Part shown: positions 8,259-17,853 of the stretch, piece by piece
How positions within the stretch are numbered: the stretch's first letter is position 1
Layout: every line of letters starts with the position of its first letter
Source: Flavobacteriales bacterium
GTDB lineage: Bacteria; Bacteroidota; Bacteroidia; Flavobacteriales_F; PHOS-HE28
Length of the DNA: 64,000 bases
Assembly: GCA_016703005.1 (NCBI GenBank)
Contig: JADJCX010000029.1
Span: 156,316-220,315 of the forward strand
Reading direction: 5' to 3'
The notes under the pieces: model-generated
Databases searched by the model: none
What the model was told of the DNA's origin: nothing
The model's input: only the letters and a program-made list of their open reading frames with translations
Made by a program: the position numbers and the translations under genes

Positions 8259-11200
8259 TCAGGCCTTCAGGTTGGCGGCCACCATTTGCGTGGCCAGCTC
8301 GCGTTCAGCGCGTATTGCGCGGTTCGCTGCACGGCGGTGCTTGATCTTGGCGATGATGAGCAGCATCACCGGCACCATGATCAACGTGAGGAAAGTCGCG
8401 AACGTGAGGCCGTAGATCACCGCCCAGCTGAGCGGACCCCAGAAGATCACGTTGTCACCACCGATGTGGACGTGCGGGTTGAACTCGGTGAAGAGCGTAC
8501 CGAAGTTGAGGTTGAGGCCGATGGCCAAAGGCAACAGGCCGAGCACTGCGGTAACTGCCGTCAGCAATACCGGACGTAGACGCGTTTTGCCGGCGATGAT
8601 CAATGATTCGCGACTTGCGTCGATGGGCAGCTCCACGTCCTCAGATAGACCGAGTTTCTCGCGCTGCCGTTCGAACAACAGCTTGGCAAAGTCCATGAGC
8701 ACGATCGCATTGTTCACCACTACGCCGATCAGCGAGATGATCCCGAGCATCGTCATGAGGATGATGAAATCCATGCGGAACACGACCAGCCCGAGGAACA
8801 CGCCGATCGTGCTGAACAGCACCGTGCTGAGGATCACCATCGGATAGCTGATGCTGTTGAACTGCCACACGATGATGAGGAACACGATGAACAACGCGAT
8901 CAGGAAGGCGCTCCCGAGGAAGCTCATCTCCTTCATCTGCTCTTCCTGTTGGCCGGTGAACGCTGTGGTGAACTGCTCATCCTTGTCATAGCCGGTAAGC
9001 ACGTCCTTCATTTGCGCGATCACCTCGTTGCTGTTGTACCCGGCGATCACGTTGCTGCTCACCGTTACCACGCGCTTCAGGTCGGTACGCTTGATGGCGC
9101 TGAAGGTGCTGGTACGTTCATCCGTGGCCACTGCGCTGATCGGCACTTGGCGGATCTGGCCGTTCAGCATGTCGCGGAACGTGATCTTCATGTCCATGAT
9201 CGCGTCCACGTCGTAGCGCTGCTCGTCCTTCAGGCGCACCATGATCTTGTAGTCATCGTCGTCGCCTTCGATGCGGTACGTGCTGACCTCCTTGCCGAAG
9301 AGCGCGCTGCGGATCGCATCAGCCGATCGCGTAAGTGCTCACGTTCAAGCGGCGTGCTTTCGCACGGTCGATGATGATGGGCATCTCGGGTTTCGCGCGG
9401 TCGATATCGATGCGCAACGCCTCAACACCGGGGACGTTCTTGCTCTCCATGAACGTCTTCAGTCGCTCCGCCTCCACCAGCAAAGGCTCGATCTCCTCGC
9501 CGCTGATCTCGATATTGATCGGCTTTCCGGTAGGTGGTCCTGCTGCGTCCTTGTCCACGGTGATGATCACCCCCGGGTAACCCTTCAGCTCCTTCTGGAG
9601 CTTCAGCATGAGCTCGGTGGTGCCGTGGCCGCGACGTAGGGCGAAGTCCACGAAACTCATTTGGATCCGGCCCTTGTGCGGCGTATTGCTCATGTTCACC
9701 TCGCCCGTGCCGGGGTCGCTGGTGCCATTGCCTACTTGGGCGATCACCGAGTTGATGAACCAATTCACCGTGTCGATGCGGGTACTGCCGTCGGGCAACC
9801 TCACTTGCTTCGTCTCGATGTATGGCGGCTGGTTGATGATCTTGTTCACCTGCGCCTCCATGATACGCGTCACCTTGTCGGTCTTCTCGATATCGGTACC
9901 GATCGGCGCCTCAATGAAGACGTTCACGTAACGCGGCTCGTTGACCGGGAAGAACTCGACTTTCGGCGGCACGGCCCACATGAGCACACCGATCAAGCCA
10001 AGCACTGCAAACGAACCGATGAAAAACGAACGTGGATGGCGTTTCGCCAGCGCATATCGCAGGAACCGCTCATACCGCGCTTCAAGCCTTGGGAGGAACA
10101 CATCCTGGAACCAGCGCGTGCCCGGCACGCCCACCCAGAGGTTGAGCAAGCCGAGGAAAGCGAAGAACACCGTGACGCTGCCCAAGCCGGTGATGAAACC
10201 GCTGTGGGCCGCATGCCCCAGCACTGCGATCAACGTACCAATAACAGCCATGATACCAGCCAAGCGGTACACCTTTGGTGCGTTGGGCTTCTCGCGCTCC
10301 ACCTTCATGAACTGTGTGCTGAGGGCCGGGTTCACGACCAACGCCACGAAGAGCGATGAGCTGAGCGCCACCATGAAGGTGATCGGCATCCACTTCATGA
10401 ACTGGCCCATCATACCGGGCCAGAACAGCAACGGCATGAAGACCATTACCGTGGCAGTGGTGGCCGCAACGATCGGCATGGTCACTTCGCCCACGGCTTT
10501 GCGCGTAGCGGACATGGCCGGCTCGCCATTGCTCATGTGGCGGTAGATATTCTCAACGATCACGATACCATCGTCCACCAATCGGCCGAGGGCCAGGATC
10601 AGCGAGAAGAGCACCATGATGTTGAGCGTTACACCGAACGCGTTCAACAGGATGAAGCTGATGAACATGCTCATCGGGATCGCAAGACCCACGAAGAGCG
10701 CGTTGCGCAAGCCCAGGAAGAAGAGAAGTGTACCAACAACGAGGATCACCCCGAAGATGATGTGGTTGAAAAGCTCCTCCACCTGCACGCGCGTCTGCCC
10801 GCTCTGATCATTGGTAACCGTGATGGTGAGGTCAGGTGGCAACACCGTGCCTTTGGCGCGATCAACGATAGCGTTGATGCTGTCGCTGGCGATGATGAGG
10901 TTCTCACCGGCGCGCTTGATCACATCGAGCATCACCACCGGCTTGCCGTACTCGCGGGCGTAGCTGTCGGCTTCTTTATAGTCGAACTCCACGGTGGCGA
11001 CATCGCGCAGGCGGACCTCTTTCTGGTTCTCGTTCTTGATGACCAGATCGCGGATCATGTCCATGTCCGCGAATTCCCCGATCACGCGCACCGCTCGGCG
11101 CGTGCCATCGGTGAGCACTTCCCCACCGCTCATGGTAAGGTTCTCCATTTGGAGCGCTTGGGCTACATCACCGAAGTTGAGCTCAAGCGATTCGAGCTTG

Positions 11201-11832
11201 TGCACATCAACGGTCACTTGCACCTCCTTCTCGGGCACACCGCGGATGTCGACCTTATTGATCTGTGGAAGGGATTCGATGCGGTCCTCCAGGATCTTGC
11301 CGTAATGGTGCAGTTGATCGATGCTGTGATCCCCGCTCAGGTTGATGTTCATCACCGGGATCATCTCGCTGAAGTTCATCTCGAAGATGTTCGGCTCAGC
11401 TGGCAGGTCCTTGGGGAAGTCGTCATCGCCCTGCGCTTTGTCCACGGCATCCTTCACCTTGCGTAGTGCTTCGGTGGGGCTCACGTCATAATCGAACTTC
11501 ACCTGAATGGTACTGAAGTTGGGTACCGAGGTGGAGTTGATCTCGTCAACACCGCTGATCGTATTGATCTCCTTCTCCAGCGGCTTGGTGATGAGCTTTT
11601 CGATGTCGACCACCGAACTGCTGTTATAGGCAGTGGCCACGTAGATCTCAGGGGTCACCACTTCAGGGAAGCTCTCCTTGGGCATGGCCATGTAGGAGTA
11701 GATCCCATAAACGAAGATCAGTGCCGTGATGACGATGACCGTCGTGCGGTTCTTCACCGCCCAGCTCGTTATTGCGAACTGCTTGCCCTGGCCTTTGCCG
11801 TATGCGTCGTTCTCTATGCTCTTGTGATCCAT
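8259..11832 (-). CDS. RND efflux transporter permease (one-base insertion)
   Basis: The gene is read in two frames. Residues 1-837 end at STYAIG (stop at 9319), and the rest runs from the following frame to 8259. Removing the A at 9321 restores YAIGDAIRSALFGKEVSTYR and gives 1190 codons exactly, a normal RND length. Family features are the N-terminal anchor (WAVKNRTTVIVITALIFVYG), porter domains, the TM4 motif with paired aspartates (ALGRLVDDGIVIVENIYRH), and a second half with GVVVNNAIVLMDFAKLLF. The protein pumps drugs, metals or lipids out of the inner membrane/periplasm using proton force; the substrate is unknown. The start is 7 bases after the adaptor stop, in a tetR-tolC-adaptor-RND operon. 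Confidence 0.9.
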
Positions 11833-11838
11833 GGTCCC

Positions 11839-12993
11839 TTAGGGTTTCACCACCTTCACTTCCTGCCCGTCAGCAATGTTCTTCGCGCCTTCGTCCACGA
11901 GCGTTTCGCCACCCAAAAGCCCATCGGCCTCGCCCGCAGCGACCACCGTGAACCCCTTGTACGTGGCGATGGGACGCACGTACACCTTGGTGCTCTTTTG
12001 CTTACCGTCCTTTTCCTCCAGCTTGAATAGGTAGCTCTTACCCTCGACGTTCTCCTGGATGAGCCGGCTCGGCACCACCAATGCGCTATCGATCACCTGA
12101 TCTCGCACGTGGATCACGCTCAGCAGGTTGGGGCGCACTTGTTCAGCACCGTTCGGCATGCGCACGCTCACGCGGAACGTGCGGTTCGCAGGGTCGATGT
12201 ACTTGCTCACGTTGCTCAATGTGGCGCTCAGCGTGTCGCCCAGGCTTGGGAATTCCACGCGCACGGGATCACCGGTCTTCACCCTGTTGACGTATGATTC
12301 AGGGACATCGGCCTCCAAGCTTGCGCCGCTGGCATCCACTACGCGCGCGACAGGTCGCGCGCCGGTCATGTCACCTTGGCTCACCACGATCTCATCCACC
12401 ACCCCGTCGAACGGGGCGGTCACCTGCGTCATGCGGCGTTGCTCCCGCAGCGCGGAAAGGCCGGATTCCGCTTGCTCCTTCTGGTTCTTCGCGGTAAGGA
12501 ATTGCACCTCGCTGCCGATCTTCTGCTCCCACAATTTGCTCTGCTTCTCGAACAGGTCTTTGGCCAGAGCAGCGCCGGACTCCGCCGCGGCGATCTGCTG
12601 ATCAATAGCGTCATTGTCCAGGTCCACCAACAATTGTCCGCTACGAACGCGATCGCCCTCGTTCACCAAGATGCGACGCACACGGCCACCGGCCATGGCG
12701 TAGAGGTCCGCACTCTTATCCGCTTTCACATTGCCATGCACTTGCACGAAGTGCTCGAAGCGCGTGGGAGCCAGTGTATAAGTGGTGATGTTGGGCAGCG
12801 ACTTCTTCACCGTGGTATCGTGCTCCGCGATCCACGCATCCATTTCCTTGATGAGTTCCGCGGTAGCGGCATAACTGGTCTTCAGCGAATCGAGTTCGGC
12901 GCGTTTGCGGCCGAGGTCATCGGTAGGCGTTGCGGCACCGCATGCAGCAAGCAACGCGGCTATGGTGAGATAGGCGATCGTGTTCTTCATCAC
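11839..12993 (-). CDS. RND efflux periplasmic adaptor (membrane fusion lipoprotein)
   Basis: The 384-residue protein has a lipoprotein signal (LTIAALLAACG). A coiled-coil-prone segment spans about 28-60 (GRKRAELDSLKTSYAATAEL). The biotinyl-lipoyl-like half motifs are GGRVRRILVNEGDRVRSGQ and TAPFDGVVDEIVVSQGD, flanking an alpha-helical hairpin. A beta-barrel and a membrane-proximal domain (DSALVVPSRLIQE) follow. It would link the inner-membrane pump to the outer-membrane channel. It lies between the tolC-like gene and the pump gene, as expected for a tripartite operon. Confidence 0.92.
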   Translation of the reverse strand: MMKNTIAYLTIAALLAACGAATPTDDLGRKRAELDSLKTSYAATAELIKEMDAWIAEHDTTVKKSLPNITTYTLAPTRFEHFVQVHGNVKADKSADLYAMAGGRVRRILVNEGDRVRSGQLLVDLDNDAIDQQIAAAESGAALAKDLFEKQSKLWEQKIGSEVQFLTAKNQKEQAESGLSALREQRRMTQVTAPFDGVVDEIVVSQGDMTGARPVARVVDASGASLEADVPESYVNRVKTGDPVRVEFPSLGDTLSATLSNVSKYIDPANRTFRVSVRMPNGAEQVRPNLLSVIHVRDQVIDSALVVPSRLIQENVEGKSYLFKLEEKDGKQKSTKVYVRPIATYKGFTVVAAGEADGLLGGETLVDEGAKNIADGQEVKVVKP

Positions 12994-13032
12994 GGTGTTT
13001 TTCTGTTCTCCGGTGGGCGGGGAGCCTTGATA

Positions 13033-13056
13033 CTTGTGTCTTGTGACTTGGGTCTT
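13033..13056 (-). repeat. Dispersed intergenic repeat, copy 2
   Basis: In the gap between the tolC-like and adaptor genes, the minus strand reads AAGACCCAAGTCACAAG followed by a further ACAAG. It shares the word CCAAGTCACAAG with 3874-3885. It ends at the tolC-like stop codon. Confidence 0.45.
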
Positions 13057-14383
13057 AATAGAGGTCGAGCGCCTTGCGCAGTTCGGTTCGGGCGATCAAC
13101 AGGTCGATCAAACGTTGCACGTAGGCCTGCTGCGCGGAGAGGTAACGACCCTGCTCTTGGGTCAGCTCGAAGCTGGTTGCCAGACCGCTGGTGAACTTGG
13201 TGCTCGTGCGTTCCATGATGGACCGCGAGAGTTCCATGTTGCGCTTCTCCGTGGTGTAATTGTCGAAGGCACTGCGCGCGGTCAGCCGTTGTTGCTCGGC
13301 CGTGGCGAGGAGCCGCTGCTCGGTGGCAGTACGGTTGATCTCCGCCTGTTCCAGCCCGAGCTTGGCTTGTTGCACCTTATGGTGGCGCATGCCACTGCTG
13401 AAGATCGGCACCGTGAGCTTCAACCCCCAGAGCGTAGTGGGATAGAACGGGTACTTGCCACCGGGATCGAACTCGGGGCCGTTCCACACCTGTTGGTGAC
13501 TGAAGAATCCACCGAGGCTTGGCAATCCCTTGCTACGCTCGTTCTTCATGTTCAACACCTGCAAGCGCGCATAGGTGTTGGCCACATCGAGCTCCACATG
13601 CGAGTTGGGGTCGAAACCTTGCTCGCTGAGTGCGGCTTCCTCCGGGTTGTCGATCAACACATCAAGTTTATCGGTGAGCATGATCGGCGTGCCCTGTGGA
13701 AGTCCGAGCGTGAGTGCGAGCATCGCACGGGCGATCTCCCCCTGTTTCAGGAAGCTGCGTTGTTGATTTTTCAGGGCCTCGAGGTCGATCGTCAACCGGT
13801 CCACATCGGTGGTTTCGAGAAAGCCCTGTTGCTGCATGGCCGTTGCATCGCGCAGGCTCTTTTCCAGCAATGGCACTCCTTCACCCAAGAGACGGGCACC
13901 TTCCTCCGCTGCCAGCACTCCTTGATATGCTTTGGCGGCTTGGGCGCGCGCATCGGCCTGTGCCTTTACACGATCCTGCTCGCTCTGCAGCCTCAATTCC
14001 TTGGACGCGCGCAGGCCAATGAGGTAACTACCATCGAAGATCAACTGGCTGATGGTGCCGCCGGCGCTCAGTTGCCAAGGCACTTGGAACGATGCGGCGA
14101 TGTACTCCGGCCCAACACCGGGCGTGAAGAAGTTGGGGACCAACGAAGTGGGCGGGTCGATGAAGTTGCTCATCGACACTTCGCCATTGATCTGCGGCAG
14201 ACCGATAGCGGTGAACTCCTTGGTGCGATGGCGCGCGACCTCAACAGCCAAGGCACTGTTGCGCGTCATGTAGCTCTGGGTGGCGGCCATATCCATGGCC
14301 TGCTGCATGCTCAGGGACATTGGGCCTTGCGCACGAAGCGCAACGACCAGCAGAATACCGAGCAGGGTGGGGATGCTCCTCAT
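13055..14383 (-). CDS. TolC-family outer-membrane efflux protein
   Basis: The 442-residue protein starts with a signal peptide (MRSIPTLLGILLVVALRAQG). It has the two long alpha-helical hairpin regions of TolC-like channels, rich in Ala/Gln/Glu (for example EQDRVKAQADARAQAAKAYQ and QQAKLGLEQAEINRTATEQR). The ATG at 14383 overlaps the tetR stop by four bases (ATGA), supporting this start over upstream in-frame codons. It would form the outer-membrane exit duct of the tripartite pump encoded downstream. Confidence 0.9.
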   Translation of the reverse strand: MRSIPTLLGILLVVALRAQGPMSLSMQQAMDMAATQSYMTRNSALAVEVARHRTKEFTAIGLPQINGEVSMSNFIDPPTSLVPNFFTPGVGPEYIAASFQVPWQLSAGGTISQLIFDGSYLIGLRASKELRLQSEQDRVKAQADARAQAAKAYQGVLAAEEGARLLGEGVPLLEKSLRDATAMQQQGFLETTDVDRLTIDLEALKNQQRSFLKQGEIARAMLALTLGLPQGTPIMLTDKLDVLIDNPEEAALSEQGFDPNSHVELDVANTYARLQVLNMKNERSKGLPSLGGFFSHQQVWNGPEFDPGGKYPFYPTTLWGLKLTVPIFSSGMRHHKVQQAKLGLEQAEINRTATEQRLLATAEQQRLTARSAFDNYTTEKRNMELSRSIMERTSTKFTSGLATSFELTQEQGRYLSAQQAYVQRLIDLLIARTELRKALDLY

Positions 14384-15000
14384 GCGATCACACGGTCTTT
14401 GTTCATCTTCTTCTCCAAATAGTCGAGTCCTTTCTTGCTGGCGATCCCACGTACGTGGTAGCGGAAGATCTCCCAGTGCAGATCCTGCATGCTGAATTTG
14501 TCCGGTGGGAACAGTTCGCCATCGAACACCATGTCGAAACGTGCGATGTAGATGGTGGCGATCATCGGGATGTTCAGGTCCTCGCGGTACAGTCCATCCT
14601 TGATCCCCTTCTTCATGTTCTCCGTCATGCACTCGAAGATCTCCCGGCGTTTCCCTTTCAACATGTTGTTGAAGGCCTCGGGATGGTACTTCTCCAGATC
14701 GAAGTGGATGGAAGGATGGATGCCTGCCATTTGGCCCGACACCGTGGTGGTGATGGCGTAAAGCTCGTCGATGGCGTTCTGCTGTTTGGCGCGCACCAGA
14801 TCGATGTCGCACTTGTAGCAGTGGCTCAAATGCTTCAGGATCTTGTCCACCAGGTCGTTCTTGTCGCTGACGTACTGGTACAGCGTCTTCTTGCTGATGC
14901 CCAGTTTCGTGGCCACATCGTCCATGGTCAGGCTCTTGATGCCGAAGCGCCAGAAGACTTTCGCCGTCTGATCCAGGATCTGTTTGCCTTTCTCGTCCAT
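14380..15000 (-). CDS. TetR-family transcriptional regulator of the efflux operon
   Basis: The protein has 206 residues when started at MDEKGKQILDQ (15000). The frame extends 22 codons further upstream but without protein character. The helix-turn-helix is clear at about 25-50 (SLTMDDVATKLGISKKTLYQ, YVSDKNDLVDKI). The C-terminal ligand domain is typical of Bacteroidota TetR proteins that precede tolC/RND genes. As first gene of the operon it probably represses its own transcription. A 28-bp palindrome lies 70 bases upstream of the start, next to a promoter-like TATGTTTG. Confidence 0.9.
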   Translation of the reverse strand: MDEKGKQILDQTAKVFWRFGIKSLTMDDVATKLGISKKTLYQYVSDKNDLVDKILKHLSHCYKCDIDLVRAKQQNAIDELYAITTTVSGQMAGIHPSIHFDLEKYHPEAFNNMLKGKRREIFECMTENMKKGIKDGLYREDLNIPMIATIYIARFDMVFDGELFPPDKFSMQDLHWEIFRYHVRGIASKKGLDYLEKKMNKDRVIA

Positions 15001-15045
15001 TTCCGTTGAAGCTGTTCCGTGAATGAGGTCCGGGGAACGGGGCCG

Positions 15046-15053
15046 CAAACATA
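15046..15053 (-). promoter_or_regulatory. Bacteroidota -7-type element (TATGTTTG) for the tetR operon
   Basis: On the minus strand the sequence is TATGTTTG, a perfect match to the TAnnTTTG consensus known for Bacteroidota housekeeping promoters. It lies about 45 bases upstream of the chosen tetR start. The palindrome at 15070-15097 covers the position expected for the -33 region. Confidence 0.55.
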
Positions 15054-15069
15054 GGAGTCGAAACACACC

Positions 15070-15097
15070 GGAAACACTTTTGATGAAAAATGTTTCC
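15070..15097. promoter_or_regulatory. 28-bp palindrome, candidate TetR operator
   Basis: The half sites GGAAACA (15070-15076) and TGTTTCC (15091-15097) are perfect inverted repeats. TTTT (15078-15081) and AAAA (15086-15089) extend the dyad inward around a GATG centre. The size and layout fit a TetR dimer site. It sits between the divergent tetR operon and the DsbA-like gene, so it could control either or both. Confidence 0.7.
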
Positions 15098-15140
15098 TGC
15101 GTTCACGTTAGCCTACCTTGGCCAGCGCTCCGGACACCCC

Positions 15141-15923
15141 ATGCGACCAACGTTCACACTGCTTTCCAGCGCGATGCTGCTTTGGGCGTGTGGCCAGGAA
15201 CCCGAGGGCACAACGGCCGAAAGCACAGCTACTATGCACACAACGAACACTACAGCCGAACTCCTCACTGTGGAGATCTGGAGCGATGTGGTCTGTCCCT
15301 TCTGCTACATCGGCAAACGCGAATTCGAGAACGCGCTGGCCCGCTTCCCCCATCGCGATAGTGTGCAGGTGATCTGGAAGAGCTTCGAACTGGACCCCAG
15401 CGCTCCGGCGCGTGCCGAACAGGACACCTATGGCATGTTGAGCGAGAAGTACGGCATGACGCGTGAACAAGCCATGGAACGCACGCGCGGTGTGCGCGAA
15501 CGTGCTGCAACGCTCGGCCTCCACTACGACTTCGACAAGGCCATCGTCGGCAGCTCCTTCCATGCGCACCGCCTGATCCAGTTGGCGAAAACTAAAGGGC
15601 TCGGCGCCGAAGCGGAGGAGCGTTTGTTCAGGGCCTACTTCACCGAAGGCGCGCATTTGGCCGACACGACAACGCTCGTGCGGCTGGGAATGGAGATCGG
15701 GCTTAACACTGCGGAGGTCGAGCAGATGCTCGCCAGTGACTTGTTCGCGGATGCGGTGCGGCGCGACGAACAAGAAGCACAACAGATCGGGGTGCGAGGT
15801 GTCCCGTTCTTTCTTCTTGCCGACAAATACACGGTGAGCGGAGCGCAGAGCTCGGAGCATTTTCTGGGAGCGCTGGAGCAGGCGTGGCGCGAGCGCATGG
15901 CGTCACCGGCCGAGCAACACTGA
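15141..15923 (+). CDS. DsbA-family (FrnE-like) thiol oxidoreductase lipoprotein
   Basis: The 260-residue protein starts at MRPTFTLLSSAMLLWACG, giving a lipobox with Cys17. An alternative start 51 bases upstream would overlap the palindromic operator and lacks a signal. The thioredoxin-like fold carries CPFC at 52-55 (EIWSDVVCPFCYIGKREFE), a helical insert (MLSEKYGMTREQAMERTRGV) and the cis-proline loop GVRGVPFFLL. This pattern is that of the FrnE/2-hydroxychromene-isomerase-like DsbA subfamily, usually cytosolic; the lipoprotein signal places this copy in the cell envelope. The substrate is unknown. It is divergent from the efflux operon, so it may share regulation with it. Confidence 0.85.
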   Translation: MRPTFTLLSSAMLLWACGQEPEGTTAESTATMHTTNTTAELLTVEIWSDVVCPFCYIGKREFENALARFPHRDSVQVIWKSFELDPSAPARAEQDTYGMLSEKYGMTREQAMERTRGVRERAATLGLHYDFDKAIVGSSFHAHRLIQLAKTKGLGAEAEERLFRAYFTEGAHLADTTTLVRLGMEIGLNTAEVEQMLASDLFADAVRRDEQEAQQIGVRGVPFFLLADKYTVSGAQSSEHFLGALEQAWRERMASPAEQH

Positions 15924-15941
15924 CGCTCTGCCCGGCTTGTT

Positions 15942-15949
15942 CATCTTTG
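15942..15949 (+). promoter_or_regulatory. Promoter-like CATCTTTG element upstream of asnS
   Basis: CATCTTTG resembles the Bacteroidota TAnnTTTG element and is followed by CCG. The same 11-mer recurs at 34847-34857. The asnS ATG is only 13 bases downstream, implying a very short 5' leader if this is the -7 element. Confidence 0.4.
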
Positions 15950-15962
15950 CCGCCCTTACGCC

Positions 15963-17423
15963 ATGGAACTCACTTCGATCAAGTCAGCGCTCGACAACGA
16001 GACGCTCACTGGAACCACCGTTGCCGTCGCCGGCTGGGTGCGCACCTTTCGCAACGACCGCTTCATTGCCCTCAACGACGGCAGTACCATCCGCAATCTG
16101 CAGTGCGTCATCGACCAAGAGAAGGTTGATGCTACCACACGTGCACGTTTCACAACGAGCGCTGCGGTGAAGTGCACCGGCGAACTGGTCGCCAGCCAGG
16201 GCAGCGGCCAGCGCGTTGAGCTGAAGGTGACTTCCGTGGAAGTCTTGGGCGACAGCGATGCAGAGAAATATCCGATCCAACCCAAGAAACACTCACTGGA
16301 GTTTTTGCGCGAGCAAGCACACCTGCGTTTCCGTACGAACACCTATAGCGCGGTGTTCCGCATGCGGCACCAGGTGAGCTTCGGTATCCACGAGTACTTC
16401 GACCTGAACGGCTACAACTACTTCCACGCGCCGATCATCACGGCGAGCGATGCGGAGGGGGCAGGAGAGATGTTCCGGGTTACCACGCTCGACGCGAACA
16501 GCCCACCGCGGTTGGAAGCGAACGACAGCGTTGATTTCGCGCTGGATTTTTTCGGCAGGGAATCACGCCTCACTGTGAGCGGCCAACTGCAAGCCGAACT
16601 CGCAGCGCTGGCGCTTGGCAAGGTCTACACCTTCGGCCCCACTTTCCGTGCGGAGAACAGCAACACCACGCGCCACCTCGCCGAGTTCTGGATGATCGAA
16701 CCCGAGGCTGCTTTCATGGACCTGAAGGGCGACATGGATCTGGCGGAAGGGTTGTGCAAGCACCTCATCGCGCGTGTGCTGAAGAACAGCATGGACGATC
16801 TGCAGTTCCTGGATGCGCGCTTGGCGGAAGAGGAAGCGCAGAAGCCCAAAGAGCAGCGCAGCGAGATGGGCCTCATCGATCGCCTGAAGTTCGTGCTGGA
16901 CAATCCCTTCGAGCGGATCACCTATGATGATGCGATCAACATCCTGCTGCGCAGCAAACCTTACCAGAAGAAGCAGTTCCAGTTCCCTGTGGAATGGGGC
17001 ATCGACCTGCAGAGCGAGCACGAGCGCTACCTGGTGGAGAAGCACTTCAAGAAGCCGGTGATCGTAACGGGCTACCCTGCCAAGATCAAGGCCTTCTATA
17101 TGCGCACCAACGCGCCCGGCGACTTCGGCTACAGCGAGAAGGGCAAAACCGTTGCCGCCATGGATGTGCTCTTTCCCGGCATCGGCGAGATCATCGGTGG
17201 AAGTCAGCGCGAAGAGCGACTGGATGTATTGGAAGCGCGCATGAAGGACATGAACGTGCCGGCGGAAGAGCTTTGGTGGTACCTCGATACGCGCAAGTTC
17301 GGCACTGTGCCGCACGCGGGCTTCGGGCTTGGGCTGGAGCGCTTCGTGCTGTTCGTCACCGGCATGGGCAACATCCGTGATGTGATCCCGTTCCCACGCA
17401 CACCGAAGAGCGCGGAGTTCTGA
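15963..17423 (+). CDS. asnS: Asparaginyl-tRNA synthetase
   Basis: The 486-residue class II enzyme charges tRNA-Asn with asparagine. An N-terminal OB-fold anticodon-binding domain (VAGWVRTFRNDRFIALNDGS) precedes the catalytic domain. Motif 2 is visible as TFRAENSNTTRHLAEFWMIE, and motif 3 as GFGLGLERFVLFVTGMGNIR followed by DVIPFPRTP. The NTTRHLAEFWMIEPE and GNIRDVIPFPR signatures favour AsnRS over AspRS. Its length is normal for Bacteroidota AsnRS, and the ATG at 15963 matches the family start. Confidence 0.95.
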   Translation: MELTSIKSALDNETLTGTTVAVAGWVRTFRNDRFIALNDGSTIRNLQCVIDQEKVDATTRARFTTSAAVKCTGELVASQGSGQRVELKVTSVEVLGDSDAEKYPIQPKKHSLEFLREQAHLRFRTNTYSAVFRMRHQVSFGIHEYFDLNGYNYFHAPIITASDAEGAGEMFRVTTLDANSPPRLEANDSVDFALDFFGRESRLTVSGQLQAELAALALGKVYTFGPTFRAENSNTTRHLAEFWMIEPEAAFMDLKGDMDLAEGLCKHLIARVLKNSMDDLQFLDARLAEEEAQKPKEQRSEMGLIDRLKFVLDNPFERITYDDAINILLRSKPYQKKQFQFPVEWGIDLQSEHERYLVEKHFKKPVIVTGYPAKIKAFYMRTNAPGDFGYSEKGKTVAAMDVLFPGIGEIIGGSQREERLDVLEARMKDMNVPAEELWWYLDTRKFGTVPHAGFGLGLERFVLFVTGMGNIRDVIPFPRTPKSAEF

Positions 17424-17460
17424 GAACATTCACGTCCGTTCCGTATGCTGCGCCATCGAC

Positions 17461-17787
17461 TTGTACTACGAAGGGCACGATGAGCCGGTGCGCAGTTGTC
17501 TCCAGTTCCTACGACAGCACATCCTCGGCATGGACAAACGCATCGAGGAAGCTTGGAAGTACAGCATGCCCTTCTTCACCATCGACGGCCAGATGTGCTG
17601 TTATCTCTGGTACGACAAAAAGCGTAAGCAACCCTACATCGGTTTCGTGGACGGCAAGCTGATGGACCACCCCGATCTACTGCAAGAAAAGCGTTCACGG
17701 ATGAAGATCCTGCTGCTGGATCCAACAAAAGACCTCCCCATGCGGACGATCGACGCATTGCTGAAGCGGGCCGTTGAACTCAGGTGA
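17461..17787 (+). CDS. DUF1801-family small protein
   Basis: This protein of about 108 residues has the DUF1801 pattern: an amphipathic N-terminal helix (PVRSCLQFLRQHIL), EEAWKYSMPFFTIDGQMCCYLWYDK, YIGFVDGKLMDHPDLL, and a closing TIDALLKRAVEL. The family is small, cytosolic and of unknown biochemical role. No ATG is in frame. TTG at 17461 is the first plausible start, and the out-of-frame ATG at 17445 could mean a lost base, so the exact N-terminus is uncertain. Confidence 0.75.
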   Translation: MYYEGHDEPVRSCLQFLRQHILGMDKRIEEAWKYSMPFFTIDGQMCCYLWYDKKRKQPYIGFVDGKLMDHPDLLQEKRSRMKILLLDPTKDLPMRTIDALLKRAVELR

Positions 17788-17853
17788 AAGCAGTTCGGTG
17801 AAGCGTGTACGGAACTACGTGTTAGATCGCTTCATCGCCGACCTTCGCCATCC

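Noticed and set aside
13034..14422. 462-codon plus-strand frame antisense to the tolC-like gene
   Set aside because: Histidine/leucine-rich antisense shadow typical of GC-rich codon bias; the minus strand has clear TolC features and operon overlaps.
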